In this document: piece by piece, positions 1-7,779 of the stretch
Layout: every line of letters starts with the position of its first letter
How positions within the stretch are numbered: position 1 is the first letter of the stretch
Origin: Henriciella sp.
Lineage (GTDB): Bacteria > Pseudomonadota > Alphaproteobacteria > Caulobacterales > Hyphomonadaceae
Direction of reading: 5' to 3'
Length of the DNA stretch: 46,293 nucleotides
NCBI GenBank assembly: GCA_013214545.1
Contig: JABSQB010000023.1
Span: 1-46,293, forward strand
Notes under the pieces: generated by a model
The model's database searches: none
Seen by the model: the letters and a program-made list of their open reading frames with translations, nothing else
Told to the model about the DNA's origin: nothing
Translations under genes and position numbers: made by a program

Positions 1-178
1 GACGCCGCTGTGAGGCGATCTCCCGCATGCGTTCGCGGATGTGCGGATTGTCCGGCTCACGCTCCCGGCGAACCGTCTTCGGATCGACGCTGACCAGCTT
101 GCACGCGCGGCGCTGCGAGATGTCATACTTCGACATCGCCTTGAGCGCCGCTTCCCGTTTCAGCCGGGGCGTCGTCAG
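1..178 (-). CDS. IS3-family transposase OrfB, N-terminal part (runs off window)
   Basis: Translation of the minus strand from about 178 down to 1 gives a continuous frame with LTTPRLKREAALKAMSKYD, then SQRRACKLVSVDPKTVRRE, then REPDNPHIRERMREIASQRR. This is the usual N-terminal helical region of IS3 OrfB before the DDE integrase core. It overlaps the end of orfA in a different frame, as expected for frameshift-produced OrfAB. The catalytic DDE domain lies outside the window, so activity cannot be judged. The upstream limit is set by frame and not by a clear start codon. Confidence 0.85.
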   Translation of the reverse strand, partial: MTTPRLKREAALKAMSKYDISQRRACKLVSVDPKTVRREREPDNPHIRERMREIASQRR

Positions 179-438
179 CTCTTTCCCAGCAAGTCTTTCA
201 GGATCGAGTTGTCGAGCATGCTGTCGGCCAGCAGCTTCTTCAGTCTCGCATTTTCCGTTTCCAGGGTCTTCAGTCGCCGGGCGTCGGACACATCCATCCC
301 GCCAAACTTCGCCTTCCACTTGTAGAAGGTCGCTGAGCTCATCCCGTGACGGCGGCACACCTCCGATGTGGACATGCCGCGCTCCTGTTCTGCCAGGATC
401 GAAATGATCTGTTCTTCGCTAAATCTGCTCTTTCGCAT
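175..438 (-). CDS. IS3-family transposase OrfA (HTH protein)
   Basis: An 87-residue protein with the helix-turn-helix typical of IS3 OrfA: it begins RKSRFSEEQIISIL, has a recognition helix near SSATFYKWKAKFGG, and ends in a leucine-zipper-like stretch (LETENARLKKLLADSMLDN). In this family OrfA binds the element ends, and a -1 ribosomal frameshift joins it to OrfB to give the active transposase. The ATG at 436-438 lies about 60 nt inside the presumed end of the element. Its length is normal and it looks intact. Confidence 0.93.
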   Translation of the reverse strand: MRKSRFSEEQIISILAEQERGMSTSEVCRRHGMSSATFYKWKAKFGGMDVSDARRLKTLETENARLKKLLADSMLDNSILKDLLGKS

Positions 439-503
439 TTGGGTCTCCGTTGTCAGAGACTCTCAATTCAAATGCGGGACCAATCGGGTCTCAGGTCAAT
501 GTG

Positions 504-1367
504 ATGATCTATCGCGGTCACCTGACCAGCCTGCAGCCTTTGGTCATCGTCAACTCACTGGAAATGCCGATGCCGCCCTCGCAGGCCTTTTGTGATCGGA
601 TGTGGGCGAGCGGCTATCAGGTCATCTTCATTCGTCGTCCAGGCTTTGGCGGCACACCCGGCCTGCCCATGGCGCTTCTGTCGCCCAAGGAAGTGAAGAA
701 CGGAGCCGCAGCGATTACCGAAGCGGCCTTGCTGATGCGGCTGCTCGAGACGCTGGGCCTCACGAACATTGTTTTGCTCGGCCTCGGCACCGCCAATTCG
801 GTCTGTGTCAGGCTCAGCAAACTATGCGCAGACGTGCAACTCTCCATCCTCGCCAATCCTCTATTCCATCAGGCGGTCTGGGACATTGTCCGTCCGCGCT
901 GGATGCAAAGCATGATGCGCCAGACCATGACCTCTACAGCCGGTCTGAAAATCACTGTCGCAGGACTGAAATCGACCCTGAATCACAGCCCGCTCTGGTT
1001 CTTCCGGCAGTTTGGTCAGAAGAGCGCCGGTGATCTTGAATATGTGATGGAGAATGAAGCCGATTTCCTCGCCGCCAGTCGGCTGATGCAGGAGATCAGC
1101 CATCATACGGTCTATTATGATGTGCAAATGGCGCTGGTGCAGGATGCCAAGGTTGACGCCAGCTTCTTCCGAGATGTGAACGCCGTGTTCTTGTGCGGCG
1201 AGGAAACCACCCCGGTCTGGAAACAGCAGATTGAGGAACAGGCGACCCGATTCGATATTCCGCTCACCTTTGCCCCGTCTGGCGATCTGTTCGTGCCCTA
1301 CAAGTCGCCCGACACGCTGCTGAGCGTGCTCGACGCGCATCAGGCGCAGGCAACAGCTACGTCATAG
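504..1367 (+). CDS. alpha/beta-hydrolase-like protein, probably 5'-truncated by the IS
   Basis: The frame shows the start of an alpha/beta-hydrolase fold: a strand (PLVIVNS), a helix, then YQVIFIRRPGFGGTPG. The nucleophile elbow follows as LLGLGTANSV. Where GxSxG is expected the residues are G-L-G-T-A, so the catalytic Ser appears absent. The frame extends upstream through the presumed IS boundary at 498 to a TTG at 450. GTG 501 and ATG 504 are the first starts outside the IS. Family members usually have about 25 residues before the first strand, so the native 5' end was probably lost to the insertion. From ATG 504 it is 287 residues. Function unknown; it may be a remnant of a larger protein. 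Confidence 0.6.
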   Translation: MIYRGHLTSLQPLVIVNSLEMPMPPSQAFCDRMWASGYQVIFIRRPGFGGTPGLPMALLSPKEVKNGAAAITEAALLMRLLETLGLTNIVLLGLGTANSVCVRLSKLCADVQLSILANPLFHQAVWDIVRPRWMQSMMRQTMTSTAGLKITVAGLKSTLNHSPLWFFRQFGQKSAGDLEYVMENEADFLAASRLMQEISHHTVYYDVQMALVQDAKVDASFFRDVNAVFLCGEETTPVWKQQIEEQATRFDIPLTFAPSGDLFVPYKSPDTLLSVLDAHQAQATATS

Positions 1368-1441
1368 GCTGATCTTTACCGCGGCGGCGCTTCCGGTTTA
1401 AAGCCATCGCAGTTTATCCATCACACAAAGCGAGTTCTTCC

Positions 1442-1891
1442 ATGCAGTGGCATGTCTATCTTTCCGGCGAAATTCACACCGACTGGCGCGATCAGATCAT
1501 CGCAGGCGCCAAGGCCAATGGCCTCGATATTGTCTTCACCTCCGCCAACACTGATCATGCCAGCAGCGACGCCGCCGGTGATGTTCTGGGCAAGCCGGAT
1601 GAAGACTTCTGGCGCGACCACCAGTCTGCCAAGATTAATGCCCTGCGCATCCGAACCCTGATCCAGAAGTGCGACATCGCCGTGATCCGGTTCGGCGACA
1701 AATATAAGCAGTGGAATGCCGCCTTCGATGCTGGCCAGTGCGCCGCGCTCGGCAAGCCATACATCACGCTGCACGATGCTGACATTGTCCACGCGCTGAA
1801 GGAAGTTGACGGGGCCGCGTCTGGCTGGGCCAAATCGCCGGAACAAGTGGTCGAGATCCTGAAGTACACCCTCGCCGAACGCGGCGCGTGA
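1442..1891 (+). CDS. YtoQ family protein
   Basis: A 149-residue protein starting MQWHVYLSGEIHTDWRDQI, the recognisable start of the YtoQ family, with the later core CDIAVIRFGDKYKQWNAAFDAG and GKPYITLH. The fold resembles nucleoside 2-deoxyribosyltransferase/TIR-like Rossmann proteins, but the biochemical role of YtoQ is not established. Length is normal, the ATG at 1442 is clear, and there is no signal peptide, so it should be cytosolic. The gene stands alone, 42 nt before the nuclease gene, and the two may be co-transcribed. Confidence 0.88.
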   Translation: MQWHVYLSGEIHTDWRDQIIAGAKANGLDIVFTSANTDHASSDAAGDVLGKPDEDFWRDHQSAKINALRIRTLIQKCDIAVIRFGDKYKQWNAAFDAGQCAALGKPYITLHDADIVHALKEVDGAASGWAKSPEQVVEILKYTLAERGA

Positions 1892-1933
1892 GCCCAGCTT
1901 GACCCGGCTTCCCGCCGCTGACTAAGTGCCTGC

Positions 1934-2386
1934 ATGCGTTCGCTCATCTCCCTTTCCTTACTGGCAATGGCCGCCTGCTCCGCCAGCGACCTGCCTGCCA
2001 AGCCGCCAAATCTCTGCGAAGAGGCGGGGGCGCGTTGTGTCAGTGCACCGGTGCGCGATGTCATTGCCGTCGATGGCGACACGTTTGAGCTGCAGCGCCT
2101 GGACGGGCGCGTGCGCTTACGCCTGATTGGCTGGGACAGCCCTGAGACCGGCAACAGCGCCGGCTGCGCGGCTGAAGATGCGCTCGGCCAAAAGGTCGAA
2201 GCGCGGGCCAGAGAATTATTCGCCGACGCCAAGACCCTGACCTTCAAACCCGAAGGCACAGACCGGTTTGGACGAACCCGCGCGCATGTCTATCTCGATG
2301 GCACGCACATTGGCTGGCTACTCGCCAGGGATGGCCTGTCGGCGCCCTGGCCCAGCGAAACTGTCAAACCCAATTGGTGCGACTGA
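1934..2386 (+). CDS. staphylococcal nuclease-like (thermonuclease family) lipoprotein
   Basis: The 150-residue product begins with a short hydrophobic signal ending in LLAMAAC, a lipobox, so it should be a lipid-anchored envelope protein. The SNase core follows: VIAVDGDTFEL (calcium-binding Asp region), RLRLIGWDSPET (catalytic Arg and Glu of the family motif), then DRFGRTRAHVYLDG. Members are Ca2+-dependent phosphodiesterases that cleave DNA and RNA. The expected acidic and Arg residues appear present, so it is probably active. A 7-bp inverted repeat follows the stop. Confidence 0.9.
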   Translation: MRSLISLSLLAMAACSASDLPAKPPNLCEEAGARCVSAPVRDVIAVDGDTFELQRLDGRVRLRLIGWDSPETGNSAGCAAEDALGQKVEARARELFADAKTLTFKPEGTDRFGRTRAHVYLDGTHIGWLLARDGLSAPWPSETVKPNWCD

Positions 2387-2391
2387 GAAAA

Positions 2392-2426
2392 ACCCATTAC
2401 AATTCTGAAACTTGCGAGCAATGGGT
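2392..2426. repeat. inverted repeat between nuclease and RAYT genes
   Basis: ACCCATT (2392-2398) and AATGGGT (2420-2426) form perfect 7-bp arms around a 21-nt loop, ending 5 nt before the RAYT start. It could end the nuclease transcript or be a target of the neighbouring RAYT, which in other bacteria acts on flanking palindromes. There is no T-run. Confidence 0.5.
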
Positions 2427-2431
2427 GAGTA

Positions 2432-2953
2432 TTGCTTTATAGCAATGTGAGCGACCTCGCCCCCCTGTTCCGGCCCGAGCGGACCTGGTTTCTGACCGTC
2501 ACCCTCGCTGATGCCGACAGCACGCTGCTGACCCGTCATGTCAGCGAGCTCGCCGACAGCGCGCGCGATTTCGAACACCTGCACCCGTTTGAGACGATCG
2601 CCACCGTAATCCTGCCCAACCATATGCATGCGATCTGGGTTCTGCCGGAAGACGACAATGATTTCCGGCGACGGGTGGAGTATCTGCAGGCCAGCTTCGC
2701 GCGCCGTATGGTTGAGGGCGGCCATGTCGCCGAGCGCGACGCGGACAAGATCTGGCATCCGCGCTTCTGGGATTACCGCATTCGCGACGCCATCGATATG
2801 GAACGCCATATCGGGTTCATGCACGGCAACCCGGTCAAGCATGGCCTGGTCAGCCATCCGGATAAATGGCGCTATTCCACCTGGCACAATTTCCGGGCGG
2901 ATGGATTTGCGCTCTGGACGTCTGAGCCGCTGCGCACGTCTGGCGAGCCTTAG
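2432..2953 (+). CDS. REP-associated tyrosine transposase (RAYT/TnpA-REP-like), catalytic Tyr replaced
   Basis: A 173-residue Y1-type HUH protein. TWFLTVTL, the metal-binding HUH motif LPNHMHAIWVLP, IWHPRFWDYRIRD and NPVKHGLVSHPDKWRYS are in the order of E. coli TnpA-REP. In E. coli the nucleophile Tyr115 lies in DYIYINPVKHG; here the aligned segment reads GFMHGNPVKHG, with Phe encoded by TTC at 2816-2818. The cleavage nucleophile thus seems lost, although both HUH histidines remain. TTG 2432 is preceded by GGGTGAG. GTG 2447 would place 12 residues before TWFL, as in E. coli. RAYTs are domesticated single-copy proteins that act on REP palindromes. Confidence 0.85.
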   Translation: MLYSNVSDLAPLFRPERTWFLTVTLADADSTLLTRHVSELADSARDFEHLHPFETIATVILPNHMHAIWVLPEDDNDFRRRVEYLQASFARRMVEGGHVAERDADKIWHPRFWDYRIRDAIDMERHIGFMHGNPVKHGLVSHPDKWRYSTWHNFRADGFALWTSEPLRTSGEP

Positions 2954-3049
2954 GCGACGCGACGACAAGCGCGGCGAGCGGTTCCAATTGGCCCCGTCCG
3001 GTCCTAGAAAGACGCCAAAGCCAAACGTTCAAGAATTAGAGGACGCCTC

Positions 3050-4339
3050 ATGCCAGCCATTTCCATGACCCCACAAGAAGTCTCCGATTATATCGCCCAG
3101 GCCGGGCGCGATGCCTGGGTCGTCCCTGACGTTCCGGACACCACGCCGCGTCGGACGATCGAGAAAGTCGGTGTCATTGGCGCTGGCACCATGGGCGGCG
3201 GCATCTCGATGAACTTCGCCACAGCCGGTATCCCGGTGACCATCCTTGAACGCCAGCAGGAAGCGCTCGATCGCGGCCTAAAAGTGGTGCGCGGCCATTA
3301 TCAGCGCAGCGCTGACAAAGGCCGTTTCCCGGTCGAGGAAGTCGATGAGCGGATGAGCCGCCTGATCGGTACACTCAGCATGGATGATTTCGCCGATTGC
3401 GATCTGATCATCGAAGCTGTGTTTGAGGACATGGATCTGAAGAAGCAGATTTTCACCGATCTCGACCGCATCGCCAAACCGGGCGCTATCCTGGCGACGA
3501 ACACGTCAGCCCTCAACATTGACGAAATTGCCAGCGTCACCAAGCGCCCGGAAGATGTGATCGGCCTGCACTTCTTCTCGCCCGCCAATGTGATGAAGCT
3601 GCTCGAGATTGTCCGCGCCGACCACACGGCTGACGATGTGATCGCGACCAGCATGGACCTCGCCAAGACGATCAACAAGGTCGCCACCTTGGTCGGCGTC
3701 TGCCCCGGCTTTGTCGGTAACCGCATCCTGTTCGCGCGTCAGGCCCAGGCGCAGAACCTGGTCTATCAGGGCGCGATGCCATGGGATGTCGACGCCGCGC
3801 TCAATGCGTTCGGCTTCCGCATGGGGCCGTACCAGATGTCTGACCTCGCCGGGCTCGACATTGGCTGGAAGAAAGGCGCCAAGACCGCCAACCCGATCCG
3901 CGATGCTTTGTGCGAGCTCAATCGCCGCGGACAGAAAACCGGCGCCGGCTATTATGACTATGACGAAAACCGCCGGCCAATCCCGTCCGATGTGACGGCG
4001 AAGATCATTGCAGACGTGACCGGGGTTGAGCCAGGCGGCGCTCCAGGCGCTGACGAGATCATTGCCACCTGTATCTATCCGATGATCAATGAGGGTCTGA
4101 AGATCCTCGAAGAGAAGAAAGCCCAACGTGCCTCTGACATCGATATTGTCTGGCTGAACGGCTATGGCTGGCCTGCTGATAAAGGTGGCCCGATGCTATA
4201 TGGCGACATGGTTGGGGCTGAAGCCGTCCTTGCGACAATGGAGAAACTCGGCGCCGAGGATGAGCGGTTCGCCCCGTGCGAAACGCTGAAACGCCTCGCC
4301 AAGGATGGCAGCCGCTTTATCGATGTTCAGCCTGGCTGA
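3050..4339 (+). CDS. 3-hydroxyacyl-CoA dehydrogenase (lacks enoyl-CoA hydratase domain)
   Basis: Oxidises L-3-hydroxyacyl-CoA with NAD+ in beta-oxidation. The Rossmann motif GVIGAGTMGGGI is near residues 41-52, then EAVFEDMDLKK, NTSALNIDEIA and GLHFFSPANVM, which contains the catalytic His. Two C-terminal helical domains follow, the second with GYGWPADKGGPMLYGD, as in peroxisomal-type multifunctional enzymes. Those proteins normally carry an N-terminal crotonase domain of roughly 290 residues, which is absent; this 429-residue protein begins with about 40 residues before the NAD domain. ATG 3050 follows GAGGAC. Its stop overlaps the next start (TGATG), so the two genes are translationally coupled. 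Confidence 0.93.
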   Translation: MPAISMTPQEVSDYIAQAGRDAWVVPDVPDTTPRRTIEKVGVIGAGTMGGGISMNFATAGIPVTILERQQEALDRGLKVVRGHYQRSADKGRFPVEEVDERMSRLIGTLSMDDFADCDLIIEAVFEDMDLKKQIFTDLDRIAKPGAILATNTSALNIDEIASVTKRPEDVIGLHFFSPANVMKLLEIVRADHTADDVIATSMDLAKTINKVATLVGVCPGFVGNRILFARQAQAQNLVYQGAMPWDVDAALNAFGFRMGPYQMSDLAGLDIGWKKGAKTANPIRDALCELNRRGQKTGAGYYDYDENRRPIPSDVTAKIIADVTGVEPGGAPGADEIIATCIYPMINEGLKILEEKKAQRASDIDIVWLNGYGWPADKGGPMLYGDMVGAEAVLATMEKLGAEDERFAPCETLKRLAKDGSRFIDVQPG

Positions 4340-5952
4340 TGCCGGACACGGCCCAGCCCCTTGATGGCGAGTATGACTATATCATCGCCGGGGCCGGGTC
4401 GGCAGGCTGCGTCGTCGCTGAACGCCTGACGCGCAATCCAAAGACCAAAGTCCTGCTGCTCGAAGCGGGCGGCAAGGATAATTGGATCTGGTTCCATATC
4501 CCGGTCGGCTATCTGTTTGCCATTGGCAATCCGCGCTCTGACTGGATGTTTGAGACGACGCAGCAGCCGGGTCTGAATGGCCGGGCATTGAACTATCCGC
4601 GCGGCAAGGTCCTGGGCGGATCGTCGGCGATCAATGCGATGATCACGATGCGTGGTCAGGCCGCCGATTATGATGGCTGGCGCGATCTCGGCCTGCCCGG
4701 CTGGGGCTGGGACGACGTGCTGCCCGTGTTTCGCCAGCTGGAGGACCATTTCCTCGGCGACGGCGCGCATCATGGCACAGGTGGTCTGTGGCGGGTCGAG
4801 CCGCCGCGCGTGCGCTGGGACATTCTCGACGCTGTGCGCGACGCCGCGGTCGAAGCCGGCATTCCGGCGACCGAGGATTTCAATACCGGCGATAATGAAG
4901 GCGCTGGCTATTTCCATGTGAACCAGAAAGCCGGACGGCGCTGGTCAGCAGCCCGGGGCTTCCTGAAGCCTGCGAGACAGCGCCCCAACCTGCGGGTCGA
5001 GACCGGCGCGCTGATCGACCGTGTTATCCTCGACGGCACGCGCGTGACCGGTCTTTGCTTCGAGCAGCGGGGCCAGCGGTTCGAGGCCCGGGCCAAGGCC
5101 GAGACCCTGCTCTGCGCCGGGTCGATTGGCAGTGTCCAGATCCTGCAACGCTCCGGCATTGGCCCGCCCGATGTGCTGCGACAGGCCGGGATAGAGACCG
5201 CCCACGCCCTGCCCGGTGTCGGCGCCAATCTGCAAGACCATTTGCAGCAGCGGGCAATCTATAAGGTCTCCAATACGGTCACCCTGAACCAGACTTATTA
5301 TTCCCTGTTCGGTAAAGCGAAGATGGGCCTGGATTATGCCCTGCGTCGCCGCGGGCCGCTGACCATGGCGCCGTCACAGCTCGGCCTGTTCACCCGCTCC
5401 TCGCCAGAGCACGGCCGCGCCAACATCCAGTTTCATGTCCAGCCGCTTTCGCTCGACAAGTTTGGAGATCCGCTGCACCGCTTCCCGGCGATCACGGTGG
5501 CGGCCTGTAATCTGCGCCCAAGCTCGCGCGGGACGATTGCCGTCCCCTCCCCCGATCTCCGCGCTGCGCCGGTCATTGATCCGAACTATCTCGACACCGC
5601 CGCGGATCAGCAGGTCGCCGCCGATGCCATAAGGGTCACACGGCGGCTGATGCAGCAGCCGGCCCTCGCCGCGTTCAAGCCGGACGAGTATCTGCCCGGC
5701 CCGACCTATCCGGACAGCGACCTCGCCCGCGCGGCCGGCGACATCGGCACGACCATCTTCCACCCGGTCGGCACCGCCAAGATGGGCGCAGATGATGACC
5801 CGATGGCGGTGACAGATGCTCAGCTGCGCGTGCGCGGCCTCACTTGTCTGCGCGTCATCGACGCCTCGGTCATGCCGACCATTACATCTGGCAATACCAA
5901 CACGCCAACGATCATGATCGCCGCCAAGGGCGCGGAGTTGATCGCGCGTTAG
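4339..5952 (+). CDS. GMC-family FAD-dependent oxidoreductase (choline/alcohol dehydrogenase-like)
   Basis: A 537-residue GMC flavoprotein. It has the FAD motif IIAGAGSAGCVVAERL (residues 15-30), GMC signature 1 around PRGKVLGGSSAINAM (87-101), signature 2 around GSIGSVQILQRSGIG, and the C-terminal catalytic pair His (FHPVGTAKMG) and Asn (SGNTNTPTIM). Such enzymes oxidise primary alcohols or choline to aldehydes. I chose ATG 4339 because it overlaps the upstream stop by one base; longer in-frame starts lie inside the dehydrogenase gene. Coupling to a beta-oxidation enzyme suggests an aliphatic alcohol or hydroxyacyl substrate and not choline, but this is inference. Confidence 0.93.
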   Translation: MPDTAQPLDGEYDYIIAGAGSAGCVVAERLTRNPKTKVLLLEAGGKDNWIWFHIPVGYLFAIGNPRSDWMFETTQQPGLNGRALNYPRGKVLGGSSAINAMITMRGQAADYDGWRDLGLPGWGWDDVLPVFRQLEDHFLGDGAHHGTGGLWRVEPPRVRWDILDAVRDAAVEAGIPATEDFNTGDNEGAGYFHVNQKAGRRWSAARGFLKPARQRPNLRVETGALIDRVILDGTRVTGLCFEQRGQRFEARAKAETLLCAGSIGSVQILQRSGIGPPDVLRQAGIETAHALPGVGANLQDHLQQRAIYKVSNTVTLNQTYYSLFGKAKMGLDYALRRRGPLTMAPSQLGLFTRSSPEHGRANIQFHVQPLSLDKFGDPLHRFPAITVAACNLRPSSRGTIAVPSPDLRAAPVIDPNYLDTAADQQVAADAIRVTRRLMQQPALAAFKPDEYLPGPTYPDSDLARAAGDIGTTIFHPVGTAKMGADDDPMAVTDAQLRVRGLTCLRVIDASVMPTITSGNTNTPTIMIAAKGAELIAR

Positions 5953-6068
5953 GGTGCGTGGCTCGGCAGACAAATATCAGATCCTCGAATTCAAGTATTC
6001 GATAACACATTGGATCGTATATAAGTAATTACATCAATTTAATATCTACAGGATATCATTAAATATTG

Positions 6069-6122
6069 TATTCGCGGAGTGGCGGTCGCGAATACTTCAC
6101 GATCTCTAGTTCTCCGCGAATA
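6069..6122 (+). promoter_or_regulatory. competing hairpins in the adhesin leader
   Basis: TATTCGCGGAG (6069-6079) is perfectly complementary to CTCCGCGAATA (6112-6122). A shorter copy, CGCGAATA (6087-6094), can pair with the first 8 bases of the same arm. The two hairpins exclude each other. The longer one ends 2 nt before the GGAG ribosome site (6125-6128) of the adhesin start at 6135. It may control translation, or serve as repeated operator half-sites in DNA. Confidence 0.5.
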
Positions 6123-6134
6123 ATGGAGATTAGA

Positions 6135-7665
6135 ATGATCAAGACATTAGCAAGTGCGACGGCGATCAGCGTCGCCACCCTGAGCGGGTTCGCCTTGAAG
6201 GCCGAGGCTCAGGGCGTGCCGAATACGGACCCGGCGTGTGAACAGGGAAACAACAATGGTGCGACCATCGCGACTGCACTACAATGCGGTAGCGGCTCGG
6301 AAGCGTCAGCCACAAACGCAACGGCAATCGGTGTCGGCGCGATAGCGAGTGCAGAGTCAAGTACCGCTATCGGCATTCGCTGAAGCGACAAAAATATCGA
6401 GCACGGCTATAGGGAGTGACGCCAAGGCGAAATTTGATGGTGCGACGGCCATTGGTTCAGGCGCACTGGCTCAGGCTAATGCTACCACCGCCATTGGCCG
6501 CCGCGCCGATGCGCAGGCGAACGGCGCGACAGCGATTGGTGCATTCACGGTTGCGCGCACCAACGGCACAGCGGCTGGTGAAGGTGCGCAAGCCTTAGTG
6601 AACGGAACTGCGATCGGTCATACTGCCCAGATCCTCTCTGGCGAAAACTCAACCGCTGTCGGTGATTCGATTAGGGTCTATTCAGGAAATGCCACAGCTG
6701 TGGGTCAAAACATAAACGTCTTCGCCGAGAGCGACAATGCCACCGCCTTGGGCCGGGGCACCTGGATCGGCGCCAACAGCGCCAACTCTATCGCGCTTGG
6801 CCAAGGCGCAACCATCGCGCAAAACAGCCCAAACGCTATGGCCCTTGGCTCGGGCGCCAACGCTTCGCATGCCAATGCCGCTGCCTTTGGTCAGGGCGTG
6901 CAGACCCTGTTCGAAAATCAGTACATTTTTGGCAAGACGAGCACGATTTACACCCTGCCCGGCATTACGTCCGATACTTCACGCGCGGCGCAGGTCGGGG
7001 ATCTCGAATTCGTCCTGACAGACGCTAACGGCAATCTCGCCAGCGACGGGGGCGTGTTCGAGACGCGCCTCAGCGCCGCCGAAGATCTGCTCTCGACGCT
7101 TGCGAAATCAAATGGAGGCTCCGACCCCTTTGATAACGCCGCGCTCAGCCAGCGCGTCACCACAAACACGAACAACGTGACCAGTCTGACCACAAAGGTC
7201 GACAGCAATACGACGCGCGTGGCGGGCGCTGAAACCGCGATTGCCGACAATCGTCAGGCCATCTCCGTCGTCTCATCCTTGGCGAACAGCAACCAGACCC
7301 GCATCGCCAATGCGGAGACCTCGATCCTCATCAACACCCGGAGCATCGCCCTGCTGAACACGCAGTTCGAGACCCTGGGCCTGCAGGTCGATGAGCTGGC
7401 GCGTGTTGTCTCTGACAATCGGGAGCAGATCGCTGAAAACACAGCCGGGATCGCCATCGCCAATGCCATGGCTGGTACCAGCTGGCTGCAGGCGAACGAG
7501 ACCCACGCCTTTACCGCGAATTGGGGCCATTATGACAGCACCAATGCCTTTGCCTTCTCTGCCACTCAGCGGCTAGACGACCAATGGTCGGCCAATATGG
7601 GCATCGGCTTCTCCACTGATGAAGGCACCCTCGGCGCCCGCGCCGGCGTCCGCCTTGGTTGGTGA
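6135..7665 (+). pseudogene. trimeric autotransporter adhesin (YadA-like), frameshifted
   Basis: The first frame (6135-6383) encodes a signal peptide (MIKTLASATAISVATLSGFALKAEAQG is split here as MIKTLASATAISVATL and a cleavage region ending AEA-Q) and the first head repeats. The second frame (open from about 6349 to 7665) continues with about eleven YadA-head repeats of roughly 14 residues (ATAIG, STAVG, SIALG variants), a neck (FGKTSTIYTLPGI), a heptad-rich coiled-coil stalk, and a C-terminal four-strand anchor ending RAGVRLGW with the terminal aromatic residue. Removing one base near 6374 joins the frames as STAIG-FAEATKISSTAIG, keeping the repeat pattern. The full protein would be about 509 residues, small for the family. 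There is no homopolymer at the break, so ordinary slippage is not obvious. A sequencing error cannot be excluded. Confidence 0.85.
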
Positions 7666-7730
7666 GGCCCAGCCCTGAGCCCGGTTCATGTGAGCGCCGA
7701 AAGCGCGATACGGAACCTGCTGACAAAGAG

Positions 7731-7761
7731 AAAGGCCGCCCTGGGTGAAGGGGCGGCCTTT
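7731..7761. terminator. bidirectional hairpin terminator
   Basis: AAAGGCCGCCC (7731-7741) and GGGCGGCCTTT (7751-7761) form a perfect 11-bp stem with a 9-nt loop and A/T flanks. It lies between the convergent adhesin gene (stop 7665) and the small minus-strand gene (stop 7780), so it can serve both. Confidence 0.85.
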
Positions 7762-7779
7762 CGTGTAAAACTATGAAAC

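Larger units (their letters stand above)
1..498 (-). mobile_element. IS3-family insertion sequence, partial (cut by window edge)
   Basis: The element holds an orfA (175-438) and an overlapping orfB in another frame running off the window, the usual IS3-family arrangement. Ahead of orfA on the minus strand the sequence begins TGACCTGAGACCCGATTGG, complementary to about 480-498. IS3-family ends normally start with TG, so I place the element end near 498. The other end is outside the window, so neither the inverted repeats nor the target duplication can be checked. The hydrolase reading frame continues across 498. Confidence 0.8.

Noticed and set aside
1555-2259. 234-residue minus-strand frame over the YtoQ and nuclease genes
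   Set aside because: Ser/Arg-rich shadow; both plus-strand genes have recognisable family motifs.
5374-5973. 199-residue minus-strand frame inside the GMC gene
   Set aside because: Arg/Gly-rich shadow; it overlaps the conserved C-terminal GMC motifs on the plus strand.
6400-6950. Short periodic repeats that might suggest a CRISPR array
   Set aside because: The periodicity of about 42 nt encodes the 14-residue YadA-head repeats; there are no identical repeats with unique spacers. No CRISPR array was seen anywhere in the window.
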